Below are positions 9,650 to 20,974 of a DNA stretch of 24,637 nt, one piece after another. The position numbers and the translations under genes are program-made. Every line of letters starts with the position of its first letter. Position 1 is the stretch's first letter. This DNA is from Larix sibirica. Taxonomy: Eukaryota; Streptophyta; Pinopsida; Pinales; Pinaceae. The notes beneath the pieces are model-generated. The model was not told where the DNA came from. It did no database searches and worked only from the letters and a program-made list of their open reading frames with translations. Location: assembly GCA_004151065.3 (NCBI GenBank), contig NWUY0300013869.1, positions 1-24,637 of the forward strand. Reading direction: 5' to 3'.

Positions 9650-11061
9650 TATTTGCTGGCAAGTGAGGGGGCAGCTCCTCCCTTGGGAGGTCTGTTTCTA
9701 GTATTTTTTCCTATGTACATCTTGATTGTTGGTTGACTGCCTTTCCTTTTTTGCCTCTCCACTTCTTTTGCCCTTATCTCCCTTGATATTTTCTGCCAAC
9801 TCTTTTCACTGGCCTCTCAAAGGTCTCATCTTCCGAGGAGCCTGAAATCTCCGAAGACTTCTTTCTTGTCATTTCAGCATAGGAGAGAGGGCTAGAAGCT
9901 CCAATAGGGGATACATCCTGTAGAGGGGCAATTTCTTCCAGGATTTTGTCTTCAACCGTTGTAATGGGCTGCTGTTCAACCTCTTCAACGACTGTGGCTG
10001 ATGGTTCTTCTGGAATACTGAGATTTTCAAACGGATTAATAGATGTCTCCATCCTTGATGGGACTAAACTCCCTTCACCTTGAAGTTTACTTGAGGATGG
10101 GACTTCATTCCCCATAGACTTCCCTTTTCCTTTTGATCTGTTAAATTGTTTTGTTGTAATTGGTTTCTAAGCCGGGATCCATTGATTTCCCTTAGCTTTC
10201 TCATCCTCCTCCTCTCCCTTTTTTTGGAAGTGCCTGGAAAAATGCCCATACCCATGGCAATATCGGCATTTAAATGGAAGTTGCTGATAGCCTAACTCTT
10301 GTATGTAAGACCAATCAACCACAGTGATTTTTACTGCTTCAGGAAGCCCTACCTCCAAATCCACCTCCACACAAATTCTGGCACAAGTATANNNNNNNNN
10401 NNNNNNNNNNNNNNNNNNNNNNNNNNNNNNNNNNNNNNNNNNNNNNNNNNNNNNNNNNNNNNNNNNNNNNNNNNNNNNNNNNNNNNNNNNNNNNNNNNNN
10501 NNNNNNNNNNNNNNNNNNNNNNNNNNNNNNNNNNNNNNNNNNNNNNNNNNNNNNNNNNNNNNNNNNNNNNNNNNNNNNNNNNNNNNNNNNNNNNNNNNNN
10601 NNNNNNNNNNNNNNNNNNNNNNNNNNNNNNNNNNNNNNNNNNNNNNNNNNNNNNNNNNNNNNNNNNNNNNNNNNNNNNNNNNNNNNNNNNNNNNNNNNNN
10701 NNNNNNNNNNNNNNNNNNNNNNNNNNNNNNNGACAAAAACAAAGAAGCCCTTACCCACTAAATGGTTGTTGATGCGATCTTGAACCAATGATCTCCAGTT
10801 TCGTTGCACCCAGTTATCAACTGCTTTGGGCGACGGCCAGAGGCCAATGTACTTCGCTATGAGCCCTCTTTCTGCAAGGTTCAGTGCTGATCTACACGAA
10901 TCTTCAGTCTGTAGATCAACAATAGGGATGCCAGCCAGGCATATGACAAATTTCTGTTGTTGCTCACTCGGTGGGCGTTTTCCACAGGCATCCACCAATT
11001 TCTTGAACGCAGCAAGCTCGAGCATGGGAGGGAAGGCCTCGAGGCCCCCTCCAGGAGCCAT
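9647..11061 (-). pseudogene. LINE B ORF1, second copy, with assembly gap
   Basis: From ATG 11061 (MAPGGGLEAFPPM) it carries 20 codons absent from the first copy (about 10970-10911) and the WVQRNWRSLVQDRINNHLVG region. It then enters 340 undetermined bases. Beyond the gap it resumes with ARICVEVDLEVGLPEAV and a CCHC knuckle (10268-10227) whose final Cys is Phe (10229-10227), then ends at a stop at 10169-10167. The following tail keeps the frame to about 9780, where one base is missing relative to copy one. The intended stop is the TAA overlapping the ORF2 start. It is a decayed RNA-binding ORF1 protein of the same family as 7585-8838. Confidence 0.8.
10392..10731. other. Assembly gap, 340 N
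   Basis: An unbroken run of N lies within the second copy of LINE B ORF1. The homologous interval in the first copy (8329-8568) is 240 bp. The N run is therefore about 100 bp longer than expected, and its length is probably an estimate. Confidence 0.98.
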
Positions 11062-11214
11062 TGCAGGTCAAATCAGCACGATCCCACCCTGCAGAAGACA
11101 ACACGCGGGTTGAAATCGATTGGAGGGTTAATCGTGATTTCTAGGAGCGAAATTCAAAGCTCAGTGGTTTCTTGGAGTGAGTTTTTTTTGCCTGCATCCA
11201 ACCTTTGAATAATT
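11062..11214 (-). other. LINE B 5' UTR, second copy
   Basis: It repeats 8839-8991 and ends at the same target-site sequence (gaagtaagagccctc at 11215-11229). Because the B/A junction is the same as at 8991/8992, this copy comes from duplication of an existing insertion, not a second independent insertion. Confidence 0.8.
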
Positions 11215-11870
11215 GAAGTAAGAGCCCTCTTGGAGAGAGAATCTGCTGGTTGATTAGAAGCACGGAGCACATGATGAAAAGAGATACTATTAAAGCGCTC
11301 AATCTGTGAACGGGTCTCAAGAAGCCAATGAGTGAGCAAAAGCACATTTAAAGAAGCCGAACCATTTTCCCATGAAATGATAATCTCCGAATCTCCCCAA
11401 ACCTGTAGGCAAGAAACCTCTTTAAAGCAGGAAAAACGGAGGAGCATCCATAGTGCAAGTAGTTCACTGTGAGAATTTGCACCCACTCCCGAATTCATCC
11501 ATAACTTAAAAAATATGTTGTCACTGATAAAAAGAACAACACCAATCCCACTAACAGCTCCACCATGCTGGGAAGCCCCATCAAAGAAACCACGAGGGAA
11601 AAGTAAATGTACATGGGATGCATGTGGAACCAGGCCACTACAAGAGCCCAACTTTGGAGGTCCCGGGGAGTTATAATCCATAAATGAAAACAAAGCCCTA
11701 CAACCAAAAGCTGTCGCATTGGTAAACACTCCATCAAAGTTGTAAGAGTTACGTGTTCTCCAAACCTCCCAAAAAACAAAACAAGGAAGGGCTTTCCAGT
11801 CATTATATTGACGCACCCATTGGTTCAAATCATCCTCCATGTGAAGGACGCCAGTGGAGCTTCCGGCCAC
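11154..11870 (-). pseudogene. LINE A RNase H domain reading into LINE B 5' UTR
   Basis: An open stretch of 238 codons covers the whole RNase H domain of LINE A. All four catalytic acidic positions are present: FFDGAS, NSHSELLAL, VWGDSEIII and NQPADSLSK. After RALTS (the target site) it runs into LINE B and ends with IIQRLDAGKKNSLQETTEL, an artefact of the B insertion. Upstream it is separated from the rest of ORF2 by a one-base frameshift near 11840-11870. It lacks the stop found at the equivalent of 15301-15299. A free RNase H from this frame is not expected to be expressed, since there is no promoter of its own. Confidence 0.75.
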
Positions 11871-14800
11871 TCAAATTGTGGATCACCAACCATAATATCT
11901 TAACAAAAGGACATCTTAAAAAAATATGACCATTTTCCTCCTGTGAATAACATAACTGGCATCGGCCCGGGCCGCAAAAACCCCTCCGGCAAAGATTGTC
12001 CCAAGTTAAAATATTGTTGTTAAGGACAAGCCAGTTGAAGCATTTTAACTTAAGGGGCATTAAAAAGTTTGAAATATTAGTAAACCACCACTTTGACGGC
12101 GATTTTTCTGAAGAGACAATTGATTCATATGCAAGTTTAGCCGTGGCTACCCCACTGGTGATATTCCAAGAACAGACAAGCTTATCATAGGTCTCCTGTA
12201 AGGTAATGTTTAAATTGTTCAACCCCTTAACATAGTTGTTCCATTCCAGCTCCATACTGCCAATAATTCCTAACTGTTGCATCGAGATCCAGGAAGGATG
12301 GCCCACACCAGCAGATAGAGAAACCATAGAATGGCACGGTGAATAATAACCCTTGGATCTCAATATCTTGAGTAGATCCAGTGAAAGTTCATGTTCCAAA
12401 CGGCCTCCCAAAATGGGATCCTCTCCAAGGCGTACGTCACGACCATGCCCTGGTAGCCAGGTCAACTAATTTGATAAAGTTGGGAAGGAACCCAACAAAC
12501 CACTCCAAATGTTTGAGACCCCCTTTGCACAGGGAGGTCCATTTCTGAACCATTCAACCATTGAAAGGGATTTTAGATATTTTCCTTTGATGAGAATGCT
12601 CCACACTGAATTTGAAAAAAGAGCTCTCCACAGACTTTTGGTTTGTAGGGCCATAGCGAATTTTTCAATATTTTTTAAAGCCCAACCACCCTTGTGCCAA
12701 GAACGAGCCAACAAATCCGAATTAACCAAATGAAACTTATGCTTTGCCACACCACCAGACCAAATGAAAGAGAAGATACGTCTGCGAATACCTTTCAGAA
12801 TTGTCTTAGGAATTTTGTTGAGAGAAAGCCAATAGACCACCAGATTTTGCAGAACATATTTTGCTAATGTAAGCTTACCCCCAAGGGTAAGCCGGTGCCA
12901 ACACCAATGGTTAATACATTTGTCAAAACGCTTAAGTAACCACAGCTAGTCACAAATAAGATAATTAGTGGGATTAAGAAAGAAACCAAGGTAATAATCG
13001 GTGCCCCCAGCCAATTCCTTGAAATTATATGGGAGAATCTGGATTACCTGCAATTTGATAGCAATGTTCACATTATTTTCAAGGAATCAAGATTTTTCTG
13101 CACTGACCAGCATCCTCGAGGCATGACAAAAAAGGTCCAAGATATTTTTGTAATATTTCCATTCCAAGAGAGTACCAGGACCAAACAGGATAACATCATC
13201 AACAAAAAGTGTATGGGTCACAGATGCATGCTCTGTAACCTTTATACCAAGAATGTTTCCCTCCTTTTTTCCCCTAAGGATAAGTCTGCTTAGACCCTCA
13301 ATGGTCAGTAGAAAGAGTAATGGAGAAAGAGGGAATCCCTGCCTTAGCCCCTTGGAACTTTTGAAAAACTTCGATGGCATCCCATTAATGATCACAGGAA
13401 AATTCATAGAAGATATACAAGCCGTAATCAATTTTACCACTGCCCAGGGAAAGCCAATATGAACCAGGACTAGTCGAAGAAAGGTCCAATCCACATGATC
13501 ATAAGCCTTAACAAGATACAGTTTAAGGAAGAGTGTGTTTTGTTGCTTAGCCTTCACACTATGAAAGACCTCTTGAGTAACCCCAATTGCATCCAAAATC
13601 TATCTATCCTCAAGAAAAACAAATTGTTCCTTCGATATATATTTTGATAATCCCGACTTGATTCTAGTAGCTATGATTTTTGTTATAAATTTGTAGATTA
13701 AATTAGATACCGAAATAGGCCTAAAATCGCTAAAGTCCTCAGGATGTGATTTTTGGGGGATGAGAGCTAAAAAGGTTGAGTTTAGAACTGATACGGGACT
13801 TTTCCATCCCCCCCCTTATATCAGGACCCATAATATCAACAAAAAAAAATGAACAGCTCAACAGTCCACCCATCCGGACTTGGGCTCTTGTCTTTGGAAA
13901 AACCTTTTAGTACCTTTTCAATCTCCTAAAGAGTTATTTCTTTAAATATATTTTCCCCTTCCTCATTAGTGAATAATCTCGGATATTCTCTGATCACCTT
14001 AAATTACTCAATCATTGAGGCAGATTTAGGATCCTGATAGATCTCTTGAAATTATTCATGGCTTCCTTTTGGAGATCACCCATACCAAATATCCGCCGAC
14101 CATTCCTATCATTTAGATCCCATATGGTATTTTGGACTCTTTGGGCATCAGCATATTTATGGAAAAATTTAGAATTTTGATCCCCAGCTTTGATCCAGAT
14201 AACACGACTCTTCAGTCGCCATGACTCCTCTTGGAACTTGAGATGTTTTAACTTCCTCCCTTCTAGTTCTAATAAGGAAGCCTATTCACATGCACGAAGC
14301 TTACCAATAACCGATTTGCCACTCAAGACACTCAAGTCTTGCTCAATCATTTCAAGATCCATAGCCAATTCCATTCTTTTTTGTTTTTCCCACTGCACCG
14401 TGAACATTTTTAAACTTCTCAACTTTGCAACCAATTTGTCCATCGCGGAGACTTCACCTGAAACATCCTGATTTCCCCAATGGCCATCCACAGCATGCCT
14501 GAAATTTTGATCAGATAACCAAGTTGAGTTGAATTTAAATGGACATCTCTAATGGGCCACTTCTGTATCAACTTGGAGAATAAGAGGGAGATGATCACTA
14601 ATATGGGTTTGTTGCACCCAAGATCTGAATTTGAAAAAAATATCCAGAAATTTCTCAGAGATGAGAAAACGATCCAATCGTTTTGAGATGAGGACCTCAT
14701 TCCATCTTCCATTCGTCCACGTAGGAGCCATAGGATATGGTTCAACATCCACCAGTTGTTTAGTAGAAAAAAGATCCCTAAAAAAGTCTCTCAAAGGGTC

Positions 14801-14884
14801 CAACTTGGCATGATGCCCCTAGATTTCCGAAGCCCCCCAGATGAAGTTGAAATCCCCTGCCAAGATCAAGTTATCTAAATCAAG
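11871..14884 (-). pseudogene. LINE A ORF2, part: endonuclease end, RT, zinc region
   Basis: In element sense it starts inside the endonuclease with LILAGDFN (14857-14846), ISKRLDRFLISEKFLDIFF and HISDHLPLIL. It continues into reverse transcriptase with FRPISVSN, KAYDHVDWTFL, GLRQGFPLSPLLFLL and the catalytic FVDD at 13206-13195. It ends with an intact zinc-binding motif, CQLC at 11961-11950 followed by HIFLRC. Stops include 14551-14549, 14284-14282, 13089-13087 and 12468-12466. A run of eight C at 13808-13815 coincides with a frameshift. From 11438 to the end it is the same sequence as 15319-18765, with one difference seen (T at 12857, G at 16738), so it may be an assembly duplicate. Confidence 0.85.
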
Positions 14885-14885
14885 N
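14885..14885. other. Single N, scaffold join
   Basis: One undetermined base separates LINE A endonuclease coding sequence (left) from LINE A 3' sequence (right). These are positions several kilobases apart in the element. The near-perfect 3447-bp repeat ends exactly here, so this is a join of two contigs, not a miscalled base. Confidence 0.9.
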
Positions 14886-15013
14886 CAGAGTCACAGAACA
14901 AGTAACCAACACCAGCAAAAATCCAACAAGAAGTTGGCCACCCGTAAGAGCTAAACACCTGCAGAATATAAAAGCCACAAATATGTAAACAACATATATG
15001 AGAAAATACCAAA
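14886..15013 (-). other. LINE A 3' UTR, truncated at the join
   Basis: It aligns with the left-hand LINE A 3' UTR from 2985 on, with scattered substitutions. It is cut on the left by the single N, so the A tail of this copy is not present. Confidence 0.7.
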
Positions 15014-18000
15014 CTAGAGCAGAAGATGATCCGTCGATCCAACGGCAACCAAATGATCCAAAAACCAGTCCTCCCAAAAAATGATGCCCTCAGGTGAAGT
15101 AAGATACCTTTTGGAGAGTTCATCCGCCAATTGATTAGAATCGCGGAGCACATGGTGAAAAGAGATACTATCAAAATGCTCAATCAGTGAGCGAGTCTCA
15201 TGAAGCCAATGAGTGAGCAAAAGCACATTTAAAGAAGTCGAACCATTTGCCCATGAAATGATAATCTTCGAATCCCCCCAAACCTGTAGGCAATAAACCT
15301 ATTTAAAGCAGGAAAAATGGAGGAGCATCCATAGTGCAAGTAGTTCACTGTGAGAATTTGCACCCACTCCCGAATTCATCCATAACTTAAAAAATATGTT
15401 GTCACTGATAAAAAGAACAACACCAATCCCACTAACAGCTCCACCATGCTGGGAAGCCCCATCAAAGAAACCACGAGGGAAAAGTAAATGTACATGGGAT
15501 GCATGTGGAACCAGGCCACTACAAGAGCCCAACTTTGGAGGTCCCGGGGAGTTATAATCCATAAATGAAAACAAAGCCCTACAACCAAAAGCTGTCGCAT
15601 TGGTAAACACTCCATCAAAGTTGTAAGAGTTACGTGTTCTCCAAACCTCCCAAAAAACAAAACAAGGAAGGGCTTTCCAGTCATTATATTGACGCACCCA
15701 TTGGTTCAAATCATCCTCCATGTGAAGGACGCCAGTGGAGCTTCCGGCCACTCAAATTGTGGATCACCAACCATAATATCTTAACAAAAGGACATCTTAA
15801 AAAAATATGACCATTTTCCTCCTGTGAATAACATAACTGGCATCGGCCCGGGCCGCAAAAACCCCTCCGGCAAAGATTGTCCCAAGTTAAAATATTGTTG
15901 TTAAGGACAAGCCAGTTGAAGCATTTTAACTTAAGGGGCATTAAAAAGTTTGAAATATTAGTAAACCACCACTTTGACGGCGATTTTTCTGAAGAGACAA
16001 TTGATTCATATGCAAGTTTAGCCGTGGCTACCCCACTGGTGATATTCCAAGAACAGACAAGCTTATCATAGGTCTCCTGTAAGGTAATGTTTAAATTGTT
16101 CAACCCCTTAACATAGTTGTTCCATTCCAGCTCCATACTGCCAATAATTCCTAACTGTTGCATCGAGATCCAGGAAGGATGGCCCACACCAGCAGATAGA
16201 GAAACCATAGAATGGCACGGTGAATAATAACCCTTGGATCTCAATATCTTGAGTAGATCCAGTGAAAGTTCATGTTCCAAACGGCCTCCCAAAATGGGAT
16301 CCTCTCCAAGGCGTACGTCACGACCATGCCCTGGTAGCCAGGTCAACTAATTTGATAAAGTTGGGAAGGAACCCAACAAACCACTCCAAATGTTTGAGAC
16401 CCCCTTTGCACAGGGAGGTCCATTTCTGAACCATTCAACCATTGAAAGGGATTTTAGATATTTTCCTTTGATGAGAATGCTCCACACTGAATTTGAAAAA
16501 AGAGCTCTCCACAGACTTTTGGTTTGTAGGGCCATAGCGAATTTTTCAATATTTTTTAAAGCCCAACCACCCTTGTGCCAAGAACGAGCCAACAAATCCG
16601 AATTAACCAAATGAAACTTATGCTTTGCCACACCACCAGACCAAATGAAAGAGAAGATACGTCTGCGAATACCTTTCAGAATTGTCTTAGGAATTTTGTT
16701 GAGAGAAAGCCAATAGACCACCAGATTTTGCAGAACAGATTTTGCTAATGTAAGCTTACCCCCAAGGGTAAGCCGGTGCCAACACCAATGGTTAATACAT
16801 TTGTCAAAACGCTTAAGTAACCACAGCTAGTCACAAATAAGATAATTAGTGGGATTAAGAAAGAAACCAAGGTAATAATCGGTGCCCCCAGCCAATTCCT
16901 TGAAATTATATGGGAGAATCTGGATTACCTGCAATTTGATAGCAATGTTCACATTATTTTCAAGGAATCAAGATTTTTCTGCACTGACCAGCATCCTCGA
17001 GGCATGACAAAAAAGGTCCAAGATATTTTTGTAATATTTCCATTCCAAGAGAGTACCAGGACCAAACAGGATAACATCATCAACAAAAAGTGTATGGGTC
17101 ACAGATGCATGCTCTGTAACCTTTATACCAAGAATGTTTCCCTCCTTTTTTCCCCTAAGGATAAGTCTGCTTAGACCCTCAATGGTCAGTAGAAAGAGTA
17201 ATGGAGAAAGAGGGAATCCCTGCCTTAGCCCCTTGGAACTTTTGAAAAACTTCGATGGCATCCCATTAATGATCACAGGAAAATTCATAGAAGATATACA
17301 AGCCGTAATCAATTTTACCACTGCCCAGGGAAAGCCAATATGAACCAGGACTAGTCGAAGAAAGGTCCAATCCACATGATCATAAGCCTTAACAAGATAC
17401 AGTTTAAGGAAGAGTGTGTTTTGTTGCTTAGCCTTCACACTATGAAAGACCTCTTGAGTAACCCCAATTGCATCCAAAATCTATCTATCCTCAAGAAAAA
17501 CAAATTGTTCCTTCGATATATATTTTGATAATCCCGACTTGATTCTAGTAGCTATGATTTTTGTTATAAATTTGTAGATTAAATTAGATACCGAAATAGG
17601 CCTAAAATCGCTAAAGTCCTCAGGATGTGATTTTTGGGGGATGAGAGCTAAAAAGGTTGAGTTTAGAACTGATACGGGACTTTTCCATCCCCCCCCTTAT
17701 ATCAGGACCCATAATATCAACAAAAAAAAATGAACAGCTCAACAGTCCACCCATCCGGACTTGGGCTCTTGTCTTTGGAAAAACCTTTTAGTACCTTTTC
17801 AATCTCCTAAAGAGTTATTTCTTTAAATATATTTTCCCCTTCCTCATTAGTGAATAATCTCGGATATTCTCTGATCACCTTAAATTACTCAATCATTGAG
17901 GCAGATTTAGGATCCTGATAGATCTCTTGAAATTATTCATGGCTTCCTTTTGGAGATCACCCATACCAAATATCCGCCGACCATTCCTATCATTTAGATC

Positions 18001-19143
18001 CCATATGGTATTTTGGACTCTTTGGGCATCAGCATATTTATGGAAAAATTTAGAATTTTGATCCCCAGCTTTGATCCAGATAACACGACTCTTCAGTCGC
18101 CATGACTCCTCTTGGAACTTGAGATGTTTTAACTTCCTCCCTTCTAGTTCTAATAAGGAAGCCTATTCACATGCACGAAGCTTACCAATAACCGATTTGC
18201 CACTCAAGACACTCAAGTCTTGCTCAATCATTTCAAGATCCATAGCCAATTCCATTCTTTTTTGTTTTTCCCACTGCACCGTGAACATTTTTAAACTTCT
18301 CAACTTTGCAACCAATTTGTCCATCGCGGAGACTTCACCTGAAACATCCTGATTTCCCCAATGGCCATCCACAGCATGCCTGAAATTTTGATCAGATAAC
18401 CAAGTTGAGTTGAATTTAAATGGACATCTCTAATGGGCCACTTCTGTATCAACTTGGAGAATAAGAGGGAGATGATCACTAATATGGGTTTGTTGCACCC
18501 AAGATCTGAATTTGAAAAAAATATCCAGAAATTTCTCAGAGATGAGAAAACGATCCAATCGTTTTGAGATGAGGACCTCATTCCATCTTCCATTCGTCCA
18601 CGTAGGAGCCATAGGATATGGTTCAACATCCACCAGTTGTTTAGTAGAAAAAAGATCCCTAAAAAAGTCTCTCAAAGGGTCCAACTTGGCATGATGCCCC
18701 TAGATTTCCGAAGCCCCCCAGATGAAGTTGAAATCCCCTGCCAAGATCAAGTTATCTAAATCAAGTGGGTGTTCAGAGCAAGCATTTAACAAAAAATGCT
18801 CCCTATCGTTGTAAGGGCTATAACAGTTAACAATGTTGATGCCACTTGAAAAACCCTTCAACTTGCCTGACATAAGGATGCCCACAGTGACAATATAGGA
18901 ATTTAACTCCAGTACCTGAGGGTTACAAGCGGCCAAAAGGCCACCTGACAAACCATTCGCACTGACAGCACAAACCATCTAGTTTGGTTTATTTTTGACA
19001 AAGAAGGATCTGTCCTTCTCCTCACATACCATAGTTTCCTAAAGAATAACTACATCCGGATTTGTAATATGAAAAACTCACTGGAGGGCTAGTAGCTTTG
19101 GGAGGCCCCCATCTCCTTAGATATTCAGAGAAAGACAGATCAT
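15014..19143 (-). pseudogene. LINE A ORF2, full length: EN, RT, zinc region, RNase H
   Basis: The frame begins at ATG 19143, which overlaps the ORF1 stop as ATGA, and ends at TAG 15016-15014, about 1376 codons. The endonuclease has ITNPDVVIL, CAVSANGLSGGLLAACNP, LILAGDFNFIWG (GDFN at 18738-18727) and SDHLPL. Reverse transcriptase has KAYDHVDWTFL, GLRQGFPLSP and FVDD at 17087-17076. The zinc region CQLC at 15842-15831 with a downstream HIFLRC is intact. RNase H has FFDGAS, SELLAL, VWGDSKIII and NQLADELSK, all four acidic residues kept. Stops at 19119, 19080, 19041, 18981, 18702, 18432, 18165, 16970, 16349 and 15301 (first bases), and frameshifts near 17694 (C8 run) and about 15720-15750, inactivate it. 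No LINE B insertion is present here. Confidence 0.9.
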
Positions 19144-20974
19144 TTACGACCTCAAGCAATGGATTTTATGCCTCTAAGCACCCTGGAGCTTGGAGAGAGT
19201 GTATCATCTGGTGTACAATGGGTATTTTCCTCCACCGAGTTTTCCTTTATATTACAACCCTTATCCTTTCTCACACTACGGGTTTTCAGTGGAGATAAAT
19301 CAGGGGCAATTCCACCGAAACGAGCCCCCTTTATGTGTTTGGTAGGATCCGAATGTAGTCCCGACATCTAGGGATCCGACGGCTTAGCAGTAGTTTCCAG
19401 GGTCACCTTCTGGTTCTTGAAAAAGGTAGGGATAGGCTCCTTTTTAACCATCTCACAATAGGAGGGGATCACCAAAAGGGGTGTATTTTCCACCAAAGTC
19501 GTCGATTACTCGGGCACCACATTCACAGGGTCAGGGAGGGCCATGGGAGGAAGAGAATTAGGTAGAGAAGGGGAAGCAACCGACGATGCCAGTGGGGAGT
19601 GGTACGAGGAAACAAGGATGGTATCAAATAAAGAGGGGACATAAAACAACGATTCTGACCCATTCGTGGAGGGATTTGATAAATTATCGACAGGACAGTG
19701 AGGAAAGAGAGTGGCATTGACCAGGCAATCATTTTGAGAGGACTCATGGGAAGTAGGAGAAGGTTTATAAGAGGTCCCATTTTCGGATCTTTTTTTAAAG
19801 CTAAATTTCTGATAAAGGATTTTTCCAAATCATTTAAGCGATTGAAAAAATATGGGTCGTAGTGTTCAAGCTTACCCATGATATCCAGCTCAGCAGAGCC
19901 CGAGGGGGGGAACCTATTGGAATATTTTTCCATGACGCCAGCCTCATCCAGCTCCAGCTCGCTGCCATCCTCAGACGACCACAAGGGATCTGCGGCCAAG
20001 TGTCGGGAAGGACGAACCGAATTCTTGCACTAGTGCCAGAGGTGGCCGATCTCTTTACAATGGGAGCAACGAAAAGGAATGCCTCAATAATCAATAACTT
20101 GGGAAAATTTTCGACCACGCCAGTCAATATGAGGGGTATCAATAAGCCCGAGTGAGATGTCAAATTCAACCAACATCTGCCCCATTCTCTTGTCCACACC
20201 ATTCAGAACTTCGCCCTCAAGATGCAGGAAACGCCCAAGACTATTGCTGACCGCTTCAAAATCTCCCCGATGCCACATAGATAGAAGAAAGCTGGGAAGA
20301 AGAACCCACAAATGCCTGAATATGATCGTGGCCCTATCTGGGTCAAAATCTGTGTGCCACCTCTGCAACATAAGTCTTCCCGCACCTTTTACCCATAGAT
20401 TTTCAAGGATATGGGAATCATTTTCTTCCTCCTGAAACTTGAAACCATACCATCCACGGGCTAGGATAGATACCTTAGGGACATAGTTAAAAATTGGACC
20501 CCAAGTGTTAGCAACCCAACGGACAATATCCTTCATGTTCATATCCATATATGAATATCTGCCAACCAGTGCAGTCATGTTGTATTCAACCAGCTCTTCC
20601 AAGCCCACATCCCTTCCCATTGTGAGCCAATGCTCACCTGGACGACTCTTCCACTTCTTGAGCCTCCGTTTTGTTCTATGGGAGGAATAATGAGCGCGAT
20701 CGGTGCCTTTAGAGGAGTTAACCCCCTGATCACCATCCAAATGAGGATGAGATTCCCCTGAGTATTTCTTTCCCTATGTGGTGGACAACTGCCCCTTCTT
20801 TGATACATGGCAGCCAACAAGAGAAGATTGTTCAACACCTGGCGCCAAGGGACATTTTCCTTTTAGTATTTCTTTATAGAATTCATCTGGATTCATAAGG
20901 TCATTTTCTTCAATACAGTAATTCATCGACGACGGGGAGGGAATGGCCAGGGTAGTATTTGCAGGATCTCCCAT
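19140..20974 (-). pseudogene. LINE A ORF1: DUF4283-like, CCHC RNA-binding protein
   Basis: I place the start at ATG 20974 (MGDPANTTLAIPSPSS) and the native stop at TGA 19142-19140. Residues follow the plant LINE ORF1 plan: an N-terminal linker; the DUF4283-like region (ALVGRYSYMDMNMKDIVRWV, YVPKVSILARGWYGFKF, LMLQRWHTDFDPD, then GRFLHLEGEVLNG); and a CCHC knuckle at 20068-20027 (CSHCKEIGH, stop, then Cys). A long low-complexity C-terminal tail follows, rich in Ser, Pro and Asn. Stops lie at 20776-20774, 20086-20084, 20032-20030 and 19154-19152. A frameshift occurs in the A7 run (sense) near 19790-19796, after which the tail continues in another frame. The protein would coat element RNA. Too many breaks for function. 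Confidence 0.8.

Larger units (their letters stand above)
7236..11522. repeat. Tandem duplication spanning the LINE B/A junction
   Basis: Unit one is 7236-9299 (2064 bp) and unit two is 9300-11522 (2223 bp including the N gap). Each runs from inside LINE B ORF2 (endonuclease), through ORF1 and the B 5' end, into LINE A RNase H. The length difference is explained by a 60-bp indel in ORF1, about 100 excess N in the gap and a one-base indel. At the join 9298-9299 the dinucleotide tc belongs to both parents. Most 60-bp blocks differ at only a few positions. Confidence 0.8.
11438..18765. repeat. Near-identical 3447-bp repeat (11438-14884 and 15319-18765)
   Basis: The two intervals have a constant offset of 3881 bp with no indels seen. 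They share every stop and frameshift and the same eight-C run. I found one difference, T at 12857 versus G at 16738. Left of 11438 the copies diverge at once (seven differences in about 95 bp). On the right the first copy ends at the single N. This is most easily an unmerged contig overlap or allelic copy. Confidence 0.95.

Noticed and set aside
10910-10971. The 60-bp segment in LINE B ORF1 begins with GTGAG and ends with CTACAG in sense, like an intron.
   Set aside because: It is open and in frame, is shorter than normal plant introns, and the difference between copies is one base larger than the GT-AG span. A simple deletion explains it better.
12466-12840. Possible independent small genes between stops in the LINE A region.
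   Set aside because: Successive open pieces are in the same frame and follow ORF2 order, so they are parts of one broken gene.
20157-20435. Plus-strand frame opposite LINE A ORF1.
   Set aside because: Antisense shadow of the DUF4283-like coding region.
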